NCBI RefSeq assembly: GCF_902804475.1
Contig: NZ_CADCSU010000095.1
Span: 1 to 56,947, forward strand
Direction: 5' to 3'
DNA length: 56,947 nucleotides
Source: Flavobacterium bizetiae
Lineage (GTDB): Bacteria; Bacteroidota; Bacteroidia; Flavobacteriales; Flavobacteriaceae
Below are positions 7,931 to 17,138 of this stretch, in pieces. The position numbers and the translations under genes were made by a program. How positions within the stretch are numbered: position 1 is the stretch's first letter; each line of letters starts with the position of its first letter. The notes below the pieces were generated by a model, which was not told the origin of the DNA, searched no databases, and saw nothing but the letters and a program-made list of their open reading frames with translations.

Positions 7931-9025
7931 CTAGAAAGAGTATGTTGTAGCAATTAGAGCGTAGAATGATCCGCCTGTTGGTAAAGCATCTTTATCTAAA
8001 AAGATATCTTCTGAGGCTGCATCGTATCTTAACTCAGGAATTATAGTTAGTTTTCCAACTTTATAGTTTAAAGAAACTGTATTAGCAAAAACACTTGATC
8101 CCATTAAGGTCCCTACATTAGCGGCAGCATCTTTAGCATCAAAATATTCCATTCTGTAAGCTAAGCTCAATGACGGTTTGAAAGCATAGTTAGCATATCC
8201 TACTAATGAAAACCAATCGCCATCTAAACTGCTGTCAAAGTCATTTTTAGTTTTAGCATAAGTAGCATTAAATCCTAAAGAAAACGCATCTGTTATTGTT
8301 TTTGATGCCACAAAGTCAATTTGTGTTTTATTTTCATCCGATGGCACTACTAAAGTTCCCGGAGTAGGATTTGTACTTCCTGATGTAAAATTCAAATATG
8401 CGCTTCCTGTTTCTCCAATATAACCCAACTGAGCTATAAATGTTTTTTGAGTTGAACCGGCATCCATAGCTGATTTAAAATCAGTAGGATTTGTAATTCC
8501 TGCCATGGCAGTAAATTTTCCTGAGGTATATTGTGCTTTTACCCCGGTATTAAAGAACGGACCATAAGAAAAGGCATAAGACATACTATAGTTTTTATTT
8601 CCTATCGCATCTAATACTTCATATCCTATATGTGTACCAAAACTACCTGCCACTACTTTAAATTCATCTGTAATTTGATAAGTGAAAAACAATTGTTTAA
8701 TTAAAAATTTTGCATCAATATCTTTATCTGTTGTTTCATTATATGAAAATTCTCCTGCTCTTTTTCCGAAACCTAAGTCTACAAAAACAGAGGCTTTTCC
8801 GAACGTGTGCGCTGCCTGAACTGAGGCCATTCCTAATTCGAATGAGTCTTGTGAGTTGGTAAAGCTCGTTAAGCCATTCATTTGTTTTGAAAAATCATAT
8901 TTATAATAAGCATCTGCTGATCCTCCCCAAGTTGTTGCTGGCGAAGTTGTGGTTTCAGTATCATCTTGAGCAAAAGCAAAAGAACTCGTTAACATCGCGG
9001 CAAAAATGTGTAATACTTTTTTCAT
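7931..9025 (-). CDS. outer-membrane beta-barrel porin (OmpL-like)
   Basis: A 364-residue protein with signal peptide (TSSFAFAQ, cleavage about residue 19-20). Alternating amphipathic strands run through the whole mature part and the last residues (ALIATTYSF) end with the C-terminal Phe used as a barrel signal. The WGGSADAYYKYDF start of the mature protein, the internal YEVLDAIGNKNYSMSYAFSYGPF motif and the overall size fit the 'putative beta-barrel porin-2, OmpL-like' family of Bacteroidota. The substrate is unknown. It is a single-gene unit with its own terminator and a long, A-rich (plus strand) upstream region. Confidence 0.8.
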   Translation of the reverse strand: MKKVLHIFAAMLTSSFAFAQDDTETTTSPATTWGGSADAYYKYDFSKQMNGLTSFTNSQDSFELGMASVQAAHTFGKASVFVDLGFGKRAGEFSYNETTDKDIDAKFLIKQLFFTYQITDEFKVVAGSFGTHIGYEVLDAIGNKNYSMSYAFSYGPFFNTGVKAQYTSGKFTAMAGITNPTDFKSAMDAGSTQKTFIAQLGYIGETGSAYLNFTSGSTNPTPGTLVVPSDENKTQIDFVASKTITDAFSLGFNATYAKTKNDFDSSLDGDWFSLVGYANYAFKPSLSLAYRMEYFDAKDAAANVGTLMGSSVFANTVSLNYKVGKLTIIPELRYDAASEDIFLDKDALPTGGSFYALIATTYSF

Positions 9026-9575
9026 GTGTAATTGGTTTTTGGTTATTAATTGATTCTGGTTAGTTAATCTTTTATATGTGTATTGTAATACTATAAGTCC
9101 CTTTTTAAAACCTCTTTTCTGCCTCTAAATCATCTTCATTTTCATTAGCGAATTTATTAACTTTTGTATGAGTAGAATAATTGCAAACTACTTTTTTGAT
9201 GTTTTGACAGCAGAATTATGGATTACAAAAATTAAATTAACAATAATCGTGATTTGACATAAATAGAGAATCATTTTTGAAAAATCAATAACCAAATTTT
9301 ACATTTTAAACCATAAAAAATAGGGTCACAACATAAAAAACACTCAAAAACGAGATTAAACACTCATAAAAACTAACACAAAAACACTAATACCCATAAA
9401 AAAACAGGGGTGTACAAAAATAAAACACAAAAAGAACTTAAAAACCGCTGAACTAAAAAATCAAAAATCAAGCAAAAACAAACCTTGATAATTCCTACAA
9501 AAACAGAACTGCAAAAAGCCCGGTTTAAACTTAAACTTAAGGAATAAACATTTACTATTTTTCGTGATTAAAACG
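9026..9575. other. 550-base noncoding stretch upstream of the porin gene
   Basis: No credible gene. The plus strand is very rich in A and C from about 9300 to 9500, with recurring ACACTC and CATAAAAA pieces. A minus-strand TATTTTTG (9415-9422) could be a -7 box, which would imply a porin leader of about 390 bases, but no -33 element is visible. No clear hairpin or known riboswitch was recognised. Confidence 0.4.
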
Positions 9576-9610
9576 AAAAAAGCCCGTTCGATAACGAACA
9601 GGCTTTTCTT
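9576..9610 (-). terminator. terminator of the GH27-GH5 unit
   Basis: Stem AAAAGCC-GTTCG / CGAAC-GGCTTTT with one bulged mismatch and loop ATAA, with a T run on the minus strand, 21 bases beyond the GH5 stop. Confidence 0.8.
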
Positions 9611-9630
9611 AAATTAAACAAGTAATACTA

Positions 9631-10599
9631 CTACTCTTGCGTATTGTACTTTCTTAAAAACTCACGAACTTTAATTCCGGACTCTTTTAGATCTTCTTCT
9701 TTCCAATTTCCTTCTGATTTAGCTGATTTTTTTAGAATAGAGCAGGTTTCATCTTTATCAGATACAGACCACGTAATCCAGCTTAGTTTTCTGGCTTCCA
9801 TCCAATCGATATATTCCTGCCAAGCTTTTAAATCAAGAGGACCATCACCGGAAGCTTCCATTCCGGCAGATTCAGATATAAAAACAGGCAGACCGCTTTG
9901 AATTGCTTTATCGGTTTTATCTCTTAAATCTTTGCCATGCGTGGCAGCATAAAAATGCATGGTATACATTATATTATGATAACCCAAAATAGGATCGGCT
10001 GCGGCAAGGTCAACATCCTGATCCCAATGTGGTGAGCCAACAAGAATAATATTTTTTGGATCATTTTCTCTGATCACTTTAATTATCTCTTCAGAATAAG
10101 CTTTAACCTCAGCCCAGCTTTCATGATCAGGTTCGTTGAATATCTCATATATAATATTGGGATATTTAGAATACTTTTTTGAAATCTCTGCAAAAAAACC
10201 TTTGGCCTCGTTGAGATTAATATTATGACTGTGCCAATCGACAATTACATAAATATCAGCTTTAATTGCTCCTTTTATAACGGCTTCAATTTTTTCTTTT
10301 GAAAATTTCGGATCTTTCATATAGGAATGTTCTCCAAGCTCAATACCCATTGCTGCTCTGACAACATTACAATTAAAATCTTTTTTTAGCCAACTTACTG
10401 CTTTCTCATTATAAAATCTGGGCCACATACTATGCCAGCCAAAACTCATTCCGCGCAAAACGATTGGGTTATTGTTTTTATCCACTAATTGTGTTCCGCT
10501 TACACCCAACTGGTCATGATGTTTTACAAACTGCGCATTCGATATAAAAAACATCAATAATAAGGTAAGGCTAAAAAAATATGTTTTTGCTTTCATCAT
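9631..10599 (-). CDS. secreted glycoside hydrolase family 5 (endoglucanase/cellulase-like)
   Basis: A 322-residue enzyme with signal peptide (FFISNAQ, cleavage about residue 23) and a single GH5 catalytic domain. Motifs: VLRGMSFGWHS near 49-58, the acid/base Glu in YEIFNEP (about 156) and the nucleophile Glu in VFISESAG (about residue 244). The pattern resembles GH5_2 endoglucanases, so the likely target is beta-1,4-glucan or the glucose-mannose backbone of glucomannan; GH5 subfamily from motifs alone is tentative. The longest frame starts with TTG at 10602, directly after the stop of GH27; ATG at 10599 or 10596 is more likely. It is co-transcribed with the GH27 gene immediately upstream and ends at the terminator at 9576-9610. 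Confidence 0.88.
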   Translation of the reverse strand: MMKAKTYFFSLTLLLMFFISNAQFVKHHDQLGVSGTQLVDKNNNPIVLRGMSFGWHSMWPRFYNEKAVSWLKKDFNCNVVRAAMGIELGEHSYMKDPKFSKEKIEAVIKGAIKADIYVIVDWHSHNINLNEAKGFFAEISKKYSKYPNIIYEIFNEPDHESWAEVKAYSEEIIKVIRENDPKNIILVGSPHWDQDVDLAAADPILGYHNIMYTMHFYAATHGKDLRDKTDKAIQSGLPVFISESAGMEASGDGPLDLKAWQEYIDWMEARKLSWITWSVSDKDETCSILKKSAKSEGNWKEEDLKESGIKVREFLRKYNTQE

Positions 10600-10602
10600 C
10601 AA

Positions 10603-11841
10603 TTACAATTGAGGAGTTAATTTTAAAGTAATAACATCATGAGATCCGAGTTCTGCAACAAAATTCTTTTTTGTGTTTCCGATTTCTTTATTCTTCCAAA
10701 GATCTTTCAATTTATAAACTGTTTTACTAAAATTCGCTTCATAACCAAAATCCGCGTCTTTTATAAGGTGTTTTTTCCAATCGAAATTGATCTTTTTACT
10801 CACTTCACTTCTATTTAAAAAAGTAACAGCCCAGTTTCCATCTGATAAAGGTTTTACCCAAACTTCTAAACCGTCTTCGGCTGAATACTTAAAACCCTGA
10901 ATTCCTAATTTATCCTGATTGATTGCAATCAGATCTTTGTTGGTTAAAATAGCCAAAGTTTCTTTAGACATTTTTCTAAAATCATTTCCGGCAACAAGCG
11001 GAGACGAAAGCATGGACCAAATGGCAAAATGCGATTTATCTTCGGTATCATTCATTTCATTTCCAACTTCCATCATATCAAAATCATTCCAATGATCCGG
11101 ACCTGAATATTTACGAATGTCTTTTCGCATTTCGGCTATTTTCATAAAACCCCAAGACGACCAATTTTCAGGATGTTTGAATTCACAATCAAAACAAGGA
11201 TAAATATCCCCAGAGATTCTCCATAAATTTCCAACTGGTTTACCCCACTCCCACGGCTGATTATCTCCCCATTCGCAAAGACTAAAAACAATAGGTCTTC
11301 CGGCAGTTTTTAGCGCATTGCTCATTGTGGTGTACGCTTCTGGTGCTGTGATTCCTTTTGTATTGCACCAGTCATATTTAAGAAAGTCAATTTCTAATTT
11401 AGCATAAAATCTTGCATCCTGATATTCATAACCACGAGTTCCCGGATAGCCCGCACAGGTTTGCGTTCCTGCACAATTGTACAAACCAAACTTTAAGCCT
11501 TTGCTATGCACATAATCAACTACAGCTTTCATTCCGTTTGGAAACTTAACAGGATCCGGAACTAAATCTCCGTTAGCATCACGCTCTCTTGTCATCCAGC
11601 CATCATCAAGTACAATATAATTGTATCCGGCAGCAGCCATCCCTGACGATACCATGATATCAGCGGTTTCTTTTACTAATTTTTCGTCGATACTTGTTCC
11701 GAAGGTATTCCATGAATTCCAACCCATAGGAGGCGTCATGGCCAAACCTTCAAATTTTCCTGCTGATTGTGTATGGGTATTTCCCTGGCCAAAACTAAAG
11801 TTGCACCAGATTGTAAGGGCTAATAATATTGTTTTTTTCAT
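10603..11841 (-). CDS. GH27 alpha-galactosidase
   Basis: Removes alpha-1,6-galactose side chains from galactomannan or galactoglucomannan oligosaccharides. The 412-residue protein has a signal peptide (FSFGQ, about residue 19) and the GH27 landmarks TPPMGWNSWNTFG (36-48), YIVLDDGW (75-82), the nucleophile Asp in KYDWC (Asp157) and the acid/base region HWNDFDMMEVGN. A C-terminal beta domain follows (about 310-412). It is the first gene of a two-gene unit with the GH5 gene; the stop and the next start are separated by only a few bases. Confidence 0.94.
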   Translation of the reverse strand: MKKTILLALTIWCNFSFGQGNTHTQSAGKFEGLAMTPPMGWNSWNTFGTSIDEKLVKETADIMVSSGMAAAGYNYIVLDDGWMTRERDANGDLVPDPVKFPNGMKAVVDYVHSKGLKFGLYNCAGTQTCAGYPGTRGYEYQDARFYAKLEIDFLKYDWCNTKGITAPEAYTTMSNALKTAGRPIVFSLCEWGDNQPWEWGKPVGNLWRISGDIYPCFDCEFKHPENWSSWGFMKIAEMRKDIRKYSGPDHWNDFDMMEVGNEMNDTEDKSHFAIWSMLSSPLVAGNDFRKMSKETLAILTNKDLIAINQDKLGIQGFKYSAEDGLEVWVKPLSDGNWAVTFLNRSEVSKKINFDWKKHLIKDADFGYEANFSKTVYKLKDLWKNKEIGNTKKNFVAELGSHDVITLKLTPQL

Positions 11842-11911
11842 TCTAATTTATTTTGATATTTTTTTTATTCTTTCTAGTTATTAAAGAATATTTAAACTTA
11901 ACAATTAATGA

Positions 11912-11949
11912 TATAAAAAACTCCAAATCGATGATCTCGAAATGGAGTT
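11912..11949 (-). terminator. terminator downstream of the T9SS protein gene
   Basis: On the minus strand AACTCCA / TGGAGTT, with an inner TCGA / TCGA pairing, followed by a T run. It separates the gene at 11976 from the GH27 unit. Confidence 0.7.
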
Positions 11950-11975
11950 CTTTGTTTTAAGAAGAACATTTTTTT

Positions 11976-12938
11976 TTAATTCACAACTAAATTTTTAGTC
12001 TTAACCGTTCCATTTGGATAGGTAACCTGAACAATATAAATTCCCGGTGTCAAAGACGGCCCTACCGCTGTTTTAAGCGGAATATAAGTACTTGGTCCTA
12101 GCAAGGAAAATGTAAGTTTTAAAGCGCCTGAACTATTATAAATCCTGCAAGTCGCTGTAGCTTGCGAAGAAACGGCAGTCGCCACTATCGTTATATAGCC
12201 ATCGCTATACGGATTTGGCGATACTGTAAAATCATAATTTGTTCCCGGATTAGGCGTGTTATTAGCACAACCCGTTAAATTTAAAGAAACCGAATTACCA
12301 TAAGCGGTGCTGGACACGGTATTCGACTGACATCCTTCTGCTGAAGTTGTTCGTGTTACATCATACAAAAAGTAAGGCTGACCATTTAACGGCAGTTTTA
12401 ATTCGAATACATTTTTCGATGTTTGTGTTACTACAATACTAGCATCTGCTATTCTTGGCGCGATTGAAAAATTGGTATTTGAGCTTGGATTTGGATCCGG
12501 TGTTACGGTTAATGTTATAATATGATATTGATAAGTACAGTAATCATTTGTTTTTGTTACCAAATAATTAGGTTGTACCGGTACTTCCGGTGCGATAAAT
12601 GTAATTTGCTTTACTGCGACAACCGTTCCTGCATTTTTAAACTCTACTTTGAGAATTTCTCCTCCGGCAATACCCCCCGGATGTTTATACAAAACTTTAG
12701 AAAGCGTCAACGGCGATGGATTTCCTGAAAATGTTACTAATGGATCTGTACAAGACCACACTACTTCATCATAAGGCACGCTTGGCGCCACTACTGAATA
12801 AGATGGATTTGACGCTACACAATAAGGATTTAAACCTGAAATTTCCTGAGCATTTACTCGACAGCCCATTAAAATCAGAATAAAACCTAATAAACAAAGT
12901 TTTTGCTTTGTTGAAAATTGAAAGTCATTTTTTTTCAT
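11976..12938 (-). CDS. secreted protein with T9SS type A C-terminal sorting domain
   Basis: Function unknown. The 320-residue protein has a signal peptide (about 1-31, ending VNAQ), two or three Ser/Thr/Pro-rich Ig-like segments (about 32-220), a short linker (CANNTPNPGTN) and a typical C-terminal T9SS type A domain of about 80 residues: FTVSPNPYSDGYITI, then ATCRIYNSSGALKL, GIYIVQV and the ending KTKNLVVN. T9SS cargo is exported across the outer membrane and usually anchored or released. It lies inside the mannan region between the SUS genes and GH27, with a terminator on each side, so it is its own unit. A link to glycan use is only positional. Confidence 0.85.
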   Translation of the reverse strand: MKKNDFQFSTKQKLCLLGFILILMGCRVNAQEISGLNPYCVASNPSYSVVAPSVPYDEVVWSCTDPLVTFSGNPSPLTLSKVLYKHPGGIAGGEILKVEFKNAGTVVAVKQITFIAPEVPVQPNYLVTKTNDYCTYQYHIITLTVTPDPNPSSNTNFSIAPRIADASIVVTQTSKNVFELKLPLNGQPYFLYDVTRTTSAEGCQSNTVSSTAYGNSVSLNLTGCANNTPNPGTNYDFTVSPNPYSDGYITIVATAVSSQATATCRIYNSSGALKLTFSLLGPSTYIPLKTAVGPSLTPGIYIVQVTYPNGTVKTKNLVVN

Positions 12939-13069
12939 AAATTCTTTTTTTTGGTTTGTTAATATGAAATAAATTTAACCAGAAAAACAGATAAAAAAAG
13001 ATACTATTTCCTCAAATAACAATACTAAAAAATCACATAACAAATTGATTATCAATAAATAAAATCAAA

Positions 13070-13111
13070 ATCCATAAAAAAATATTCCCTAATCGAGTGA
13101 ATTAGGGAATA
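13070..13111 (-). terminator. terminator of the SUS operon
   Basis: Perfect 11-bp stem TATTCCCTAAT (13083-13093) / ATTAGGGAATA (13101-13111) with loop CGAGTGA, T-rich on the minus-strand 3' side. It is 33 bases after the stop of the last SUS gene. Confidence 0.85.
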
Positions 13112-13143
13112 CTTAAAATACAACTCAAAATAAAAACTTTCTT

Positions 13144-14397
13144 TTATAAGAAACCTATATCATCAAGATATACGGTTCCCGGTAATCCCGAATATTCTTT
13201 CATAAATAAAGAATTAAATTCTCCATTGGTAAGCAATTCAGTATGAAGGCTTGAAAATGGTATCGAGATATTATTCCATTGTCCGGCTTTAATATCAACA
13301 GCAATACCTGTAGGATCATCCTGACCCGCTATTGAGAACAAAATTCTTGTAGAAGCTGTAGAATAAATCGAAATTTTTAAATATTGATAATCAGCAACCT
13401 TAAGACTATTAAACCCAATCATAAGACCACTCCATCCATCTTTATTTTCTCTTTTAATAGATTTGGTTCCTCTGCTTACCATTTCAGTATTTTGAAAATC
13501 TTCTGTTCCACCCCAATTCCATGTCCAGCTTGGAGCAGGCGAACCATTAAAATCATCTCCAAACAACAGGTACTTAACCCCAAGAGTAGCAACATTCGAA
13601 GTTCCGTAAACTGTTTGTACTTTTACAAGAGCATTAGAGCCATAATCTGCCGGAACTGTTACTTGTATTTCTGTTTTAGACAATACTTTAAACGTAACTG
13701 CTTTGTCTTCAAACTTAACCGTTTGCACCTGTACAAAATGTGAACCTTTTATAATTATATCTTCTCCCGGAGATGGAGATGCATTAGACACTCCGTCAAT
13801 TACCGGAGCCGGAGGATCTAAAGATATCACATTGTCTAAAACATTCACAAAACCATTTGTTCCGTAATAATCTACTCCCGGAGCCGGTTTATCAGAGCCA
13901 TTTACTTTTAATACTCCATTGGTAACATTTACGCCCAATAAATAAAGATCTGCATCTTCTGCATTGGCCATAGTAGCCAATTCTCCTGTGGTTAAATAAT
14001 CTGCCTGTACGCCGTCTAAATATCCTACTCTCTTTTTTACTCCTTTTACAACATGGCTTAAAACCACCTCCCTTAAAACATCTACCGGAACCAAATTAAT
14101 ATCAGGATATCCAAGCGAATTTACATAACCGGATTTTACCAGATAAGCATCAAAAGCAGCATCGGTCGGAATGAAAAAGGTAAAATCATCCGGTTTATCA
14201 AACGTAGATTTTAATCCGGTTAACTCTACAGCTTTATTAAAAGTCGATAAATTGGTATTTGCAGCTATTAAACCATAAACCGTATTATAATTCTGCTCTG
14301 CGCCACCAACATCCTCAATCGTATCGTCGCAAGAATAAGCTGCGGCGAGCAAAAATGCACCTAAGGCAATTTGTTTTAATTTATATAGTATTTTCAT
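13144..14397 (-). CDS. surface glycan-binding lipoprotein with fasciclin and IPT/TIG domains
   Basis: A 417-residue lipoprotein (AAYSC, lipid Cys about 23) with acidic residues straight after the Cys (CDDTIED), the type of signal that sends flavobacterial lipoproteins to the cell surface. Order of parts: fasciclin domain (about 35-195; YNTVYGLIAANTNLSTF, FTFFIPTDAAFDAYL, GTNGFVNVLDNVI), IPT/TIG domain (about 198-275; PSPGEDIIIKGSHF), and a C-terminal beta module (about 280-417; GTKSIKRENKDGWSGL ... NISIPFS ... VYLDDIGF). The last module is also found at the end of the neighbouring lipoprotein (14482-15546). By position it is the SusE/SusF-like glycan binder of the operon. The fasciclin part is unusual for this role. 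Confidence 0.85.
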   Translation of the reverse strand: MKILYKLKQIALGAFLLAAAYSCDDTIEDVGGAEQNYNTVYGLIAANTNLSTFNKAVELTGLKSTFDKPDDFTFFIPTDAAFDAYLVKSGYVNSLGYPDINLVPVDVLREVVLSHVVKGVKKRVGYLDGVQADYLTTGELATMANAEDADLYLLGVNVTNGVLKVNGSDKPAPGVDYYGTNGFVNVLDNVISLDPPAPVIDGVSNASPSPGEDIIIKGSHFVQVQTVKFEDKAVTFKVLSKTEIQVTVPADYGSNALVKVQTVYGTSNVATLGVKYLLFGDDFNGSPAPSWTWNWGGTEDFQNTEMVSRGTKSIKRENKDGWSGLMIGFNSLKVADYQYLKISIYSTASTRILFSIAGQDDPTGIAVDIKAGQWNNISIPFSSLHTELLTNGEFNSLFMKEYSGLPGTVYLDDIGFL

Positions 14398-14434
14398 AAG
14401 TTTTCTTTTTAATAATGTTTACATCTCAAGAATT

Positions 14435-14469
14435 AGAAGCATCATTTTAAATGTTGAAATGATACTTCT
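14435..14469 (-). other. intercistronic hairpin between the two glycan-binding lipoprotein genes
   Basis: AGAAGCATCATTT pairs with AAATGATACTTCT (one mismatch) around a 9-base loop, in the 84-base spacer. There is no clean T run, so it may be an mRNA stabilising or processing element rather than a terminator. Confidence 0.45.
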
Positions 14470-14481
14470 AAAACCTATTCA

Positions 14482-15546
14482 CTATTTTAATATCAGACCT
14501 AAATCATCAATAAAAATCGTATTTCCTCCTACTTTACCTCCAAATTCCTGAATAGAAATTTTATTGAGTTCTGCAGGATTATTAAAAGCACTAAACGGAA
14601 TTTCAACATACGTCCAGTCTGATGAAAAACTATATGATGGTTTAATTGCATCGCTGCCATTTAAGAAAACACCAATCTTACCCGCATTTTGCCCTCTAAG
14701 ACTTACTCTGATACCTTTATATTTAGAAAGATCAATTTTAGAATTAGCCACTTTAAATTCTAATCCGCCCCACTGATTGGCTTTCCATGAAATACATTTT
14801 GAACCTTGTTTAGGATCTTTAGTATAAGCGTCATTATAAGGATCCTCTGCATTCCATAACGCATATCCATCACTTATCGAAGTATACGAATCATCGTAAA
14901 TGGCACTTCCAAAAGATTGTCCTGCAACGGTAGTTCCGGATACATTGGTAATCGATAAACTTTTGTACTGAATATTATCCGGCACTTGTACAGTAAGTTC
15001 TGTCAACGAAGAAGTAATAGGTTCCACTTTTGTAGTTCCAAAATTCACAACCGGACGAAGAAAATAATCACCGGTAATTGTAATGATATCTCCCGGAGTA
15101 GGATTGATAGGAAATCCTGTAATACTCGGAAATGGAGGTCGCACTTTTACAGAGTAAACCAACGTTCCTATATTCGTAACCAATTTCATCTCATCCATTT
15201 CGTTATAATAAGGAGTAGCGGCATCTACATTTATCACAATCGCATTATCAGTAACCAGAGTTGGATTGAATATCGTTTCTAAACCATTAAACGAAATTGA
15301 TTTTAAAGTCGAAAAACCTGAACCTCTAATAATATAGGTATTACCCGCATTGATAACATCTGTTGGTACATCTACTTGTCTGTCGCCTTCGACCAAAGGA
15401 TCATCAATAACCGATTTGCTAATTCCTGTAATGGCCAATGTACCCGAAGAACCTCCGTCGTCATTAGAACAGGAATTAAGTAAGAAAATTGAAATTGAAG
15501 CCAGTAAATAAAACTTCAATACCATTATATTTTTTATATTTTTCAT
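14482..15546 (-). CDS. surface glycan-binding lipoprotein with IPT/TIG domains (SusE-like position)
   Basis: A 354-residue lipoprotein (FLLNSC, lipid Cys about 26) whose mature end begins CSNDDGG, an acidic surface-export type signal. Two IPT/TIG-like segments occupy about 35-210 (AGNTYIIRGSGFSTLKSISF; PTPGDIITITGDYF). The C-terminal module (about 215-354) contains GSKCISWKANQWGGLEFKV, YVEIPFSAF and NTIFIDDLGL, and is similar to the C-terminus of the fasciclin lipoprotein. It is immediately downstream of susD-like (19-base spacer), the standard place for the first surface glycan-binding protein of a polysaccharide utilisation locus. Binding to mannan is inferred from context. Confidence 0.87.
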   Translation of the reverse strand: MKNIKNIMVLKFYLLASISIFLLNSCSNDDGGSSGTLAITGISKSVIDDPLVEGDRQVDVPTDVINAGNTYIIRGSGFSTLKSISFNGLETIFNPTLVTDNAIVINVDAATPYYNEMDEMKLVTNIGTLVYSVKVRPPFPSITGFPINPTPGDIITITGDYFLRPVVNFGTTKVEPITSSLTELTVQVPDNIQYKSLSITNVSGTTVAGQSFGSAIYDDSYTSISDGYALWNAEDPYNDAYTKDPKQGSKCISWKANQWGGLEFKVANSKIDLSKYKGIRVSLRGQNAGKIGVFLNGSDAIKPSYSFSSDWTYVEIPFSAFNNPAELNKISIQEFGGKVGGNTIFIDDLGLILK

Positions 15547-15565
15547 AATTGTTTTTCTTTAAGGT

Positions 15566-17128
15566 TTATTTAAAAACGTAAGGAACCGGAGCTTCTTTTA
15601 ATTTTGGATTTTTCCTTACATCGTTGGCCGGTTTTGGAAAAATAAAATCAGTTTCTACCGGTGTATAATGTTTTTCTCCCTCATAATCAGAACCTCTGTC
15701 TTGCTTTGAAACGATATCGATAGCTTCAGCTCTTGGCAATCTGCCCAGGTCGTACCAGAATTCTCCCTCAAAAGCAAACTCTACTCTACGCTCCTGAAAC
15801 AATGCTTTTTTCGTTAATGGAATATTATTATCCAATTGACTTAAACCTGCTCTTTTTCTGACTTTATTAAATGATGCTTTCGCAGAAGGATCACTGGTTT
15901 CATTAGCTCCTGCTAAAATTGCTTCGGCATGAATTAATAAAAGATCCGCGTAACGCATAATATAATTACAGTTGCTCATAGCGCCCCAATTGTCTGCCGG
16001 ACCAGTTTCGCCCGTTTCCTGACCTACAACATATTTTTTTACCGCTGCACCTGTAGCATCCAGCACATTTGGATATTTTGTTTTATCTAAAGTAAACCCT
16101 ACTACATCATCTCCTTTTAATGCAGGATAAGTATCTCCATAAATCATATAAGATTCTTTTCTTCTTAAATCTCCCACTTCAAAAGCTTCCTGAATATCAT
16201 TAGAAGGCACATAAACTGCTCCATAAGATACTCTGTCGTTTAAAATATCGAGACCATATTGTACATTAGAAAAATTTCCTGCCTGATACTCATTAACAGC
16301 ACCAGACCATTGCCATGAATAAATAGATTCTTCGTTATTGTTTTTACTTGTTAGGAACAAATCAGCATAATTAGGTAAAAGACCAAATTCTCCTGAATTA
16401 ATTACTTTTTCTGCCATTAATTTGGCGTTTGGATAATCTTTCTCATAGAGATAAACTTTAGCCAAAAACGACTCAGCAGTTCCTTGCGAAACAAAAACAT
16501 TCTCTGTGCTTCCCCCTCTCAATCTTACTTTTGATTTAAGATTTGCCGCAGCATATTTTAAATCATTTTCGATGAATTTATACACATCTTCAATTCTGTT
16601 CGTGTTCACCATTGGATTTTTAGCAAGAGCTAAATTGTCTTCAATAATAGGCACAGGCCCAAACAAACGAACTAAATAGAAATACGAAACAGCTCTAAAA
16701 AAGTGCGCTTCGGCAATTGTATTTTTAATAACGGCAGGACTTACGCCCGCTTTTGCATTACTATTTAAATTATTTATTAAATCATTGGATTGTGCAATAA
16801 CACCAAAACACGATCTCCATGGATCAGATAAAATAAAACTATCTGACGTTAATTTAAATTGAATCACTTCATTTCCATCTACATTCGACCAGCAGTTTCC
16901 TGATGACATTTCTGAAAGAGCAAAGAAACATTTTGTAAAAAACGGCGCCCACATTCTTCCGTACATTCCGTAAGTAGTGCGTTGTACCTGCTCATCCGAA
17001 GTGTAAAAGTTATCACTAACATAACCATCCTGAGTAGGTCGATCTAAGTAATCATCACTACATGAAGCAGATAAAGCCAGTAAAACAAAAACCGCTACGC
17101 TTTTAAAATTTATTTTATATATTTTCAT
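15566..17128 (-). CDS. SusD/RagB-family nutrient-binding outer-membrane lipoprotein
   Basis: Lid-like glycan-binding lipoprotein that works with SusC. ATG at 17128 gives 520 residues and a proper lipoprotein signal (VLLALSASC, followed by SDDYLDRP, the classic start of mature SusD proteins). The longer frame from 17152 overlaps the SusC stop and is rejected. SusD landmarks: EAHFFRAVSYFYLVRLFGPVP (about 140-160), RYADLLLIHAEAI and the C-terminal FQERRVEFAFEGEFWYDLGR. The SusC stop is 10 bases upstream, so the two are tightly coupled. Surface-exposed. Confidence 0.96.
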   Translation of the reverse strand: MKIYKINFKSVAVFVLLALSASCSDDYLDRPTQDGYVSDNFYTSDEQVQRTTYGMYGRMWAPFFTKCFFALSEMSSGNCWSNVDGNEVIQFKLTSDSFILSDPWRSCFGVIAQSNDLINNLNSNAKAGVSPAVIKNTIAEAHFFRAVSYFYLVRLFGPVPIIEDNLALAKNPMVNTNRIEDVYKFIENDLKYAAANLKSKVRLRGGSTENVFVSQGTAESFLAKVYLYEKDYPNAKLMAEKVINSGEFGLLPNYADLFLTSKNNNEESIYSWQWSGAVNEYQAGNFSNVQYGLDILNDRVSYGAVYVPSNDIQEAFEVGDLRRKESYMIYGDTYPALKGDDVVGFTLDKTKYPNVLDATGAAVKKYVVGQETGETGPADNWGAMSNCNYIMRYADLLLIHAEAILAGANETSDPSAKASFNKVRKRAGLSQLDNNIPLTKKALFQERRVEFAFEGEFWYDLGRLPRAEAIDIVSKQDRGSDYEGEKHYTPVETDFIFPKPANDVRKNPKLKEAPVPYVFK

Positions 17129-17138
17129 AATCGTTTTA

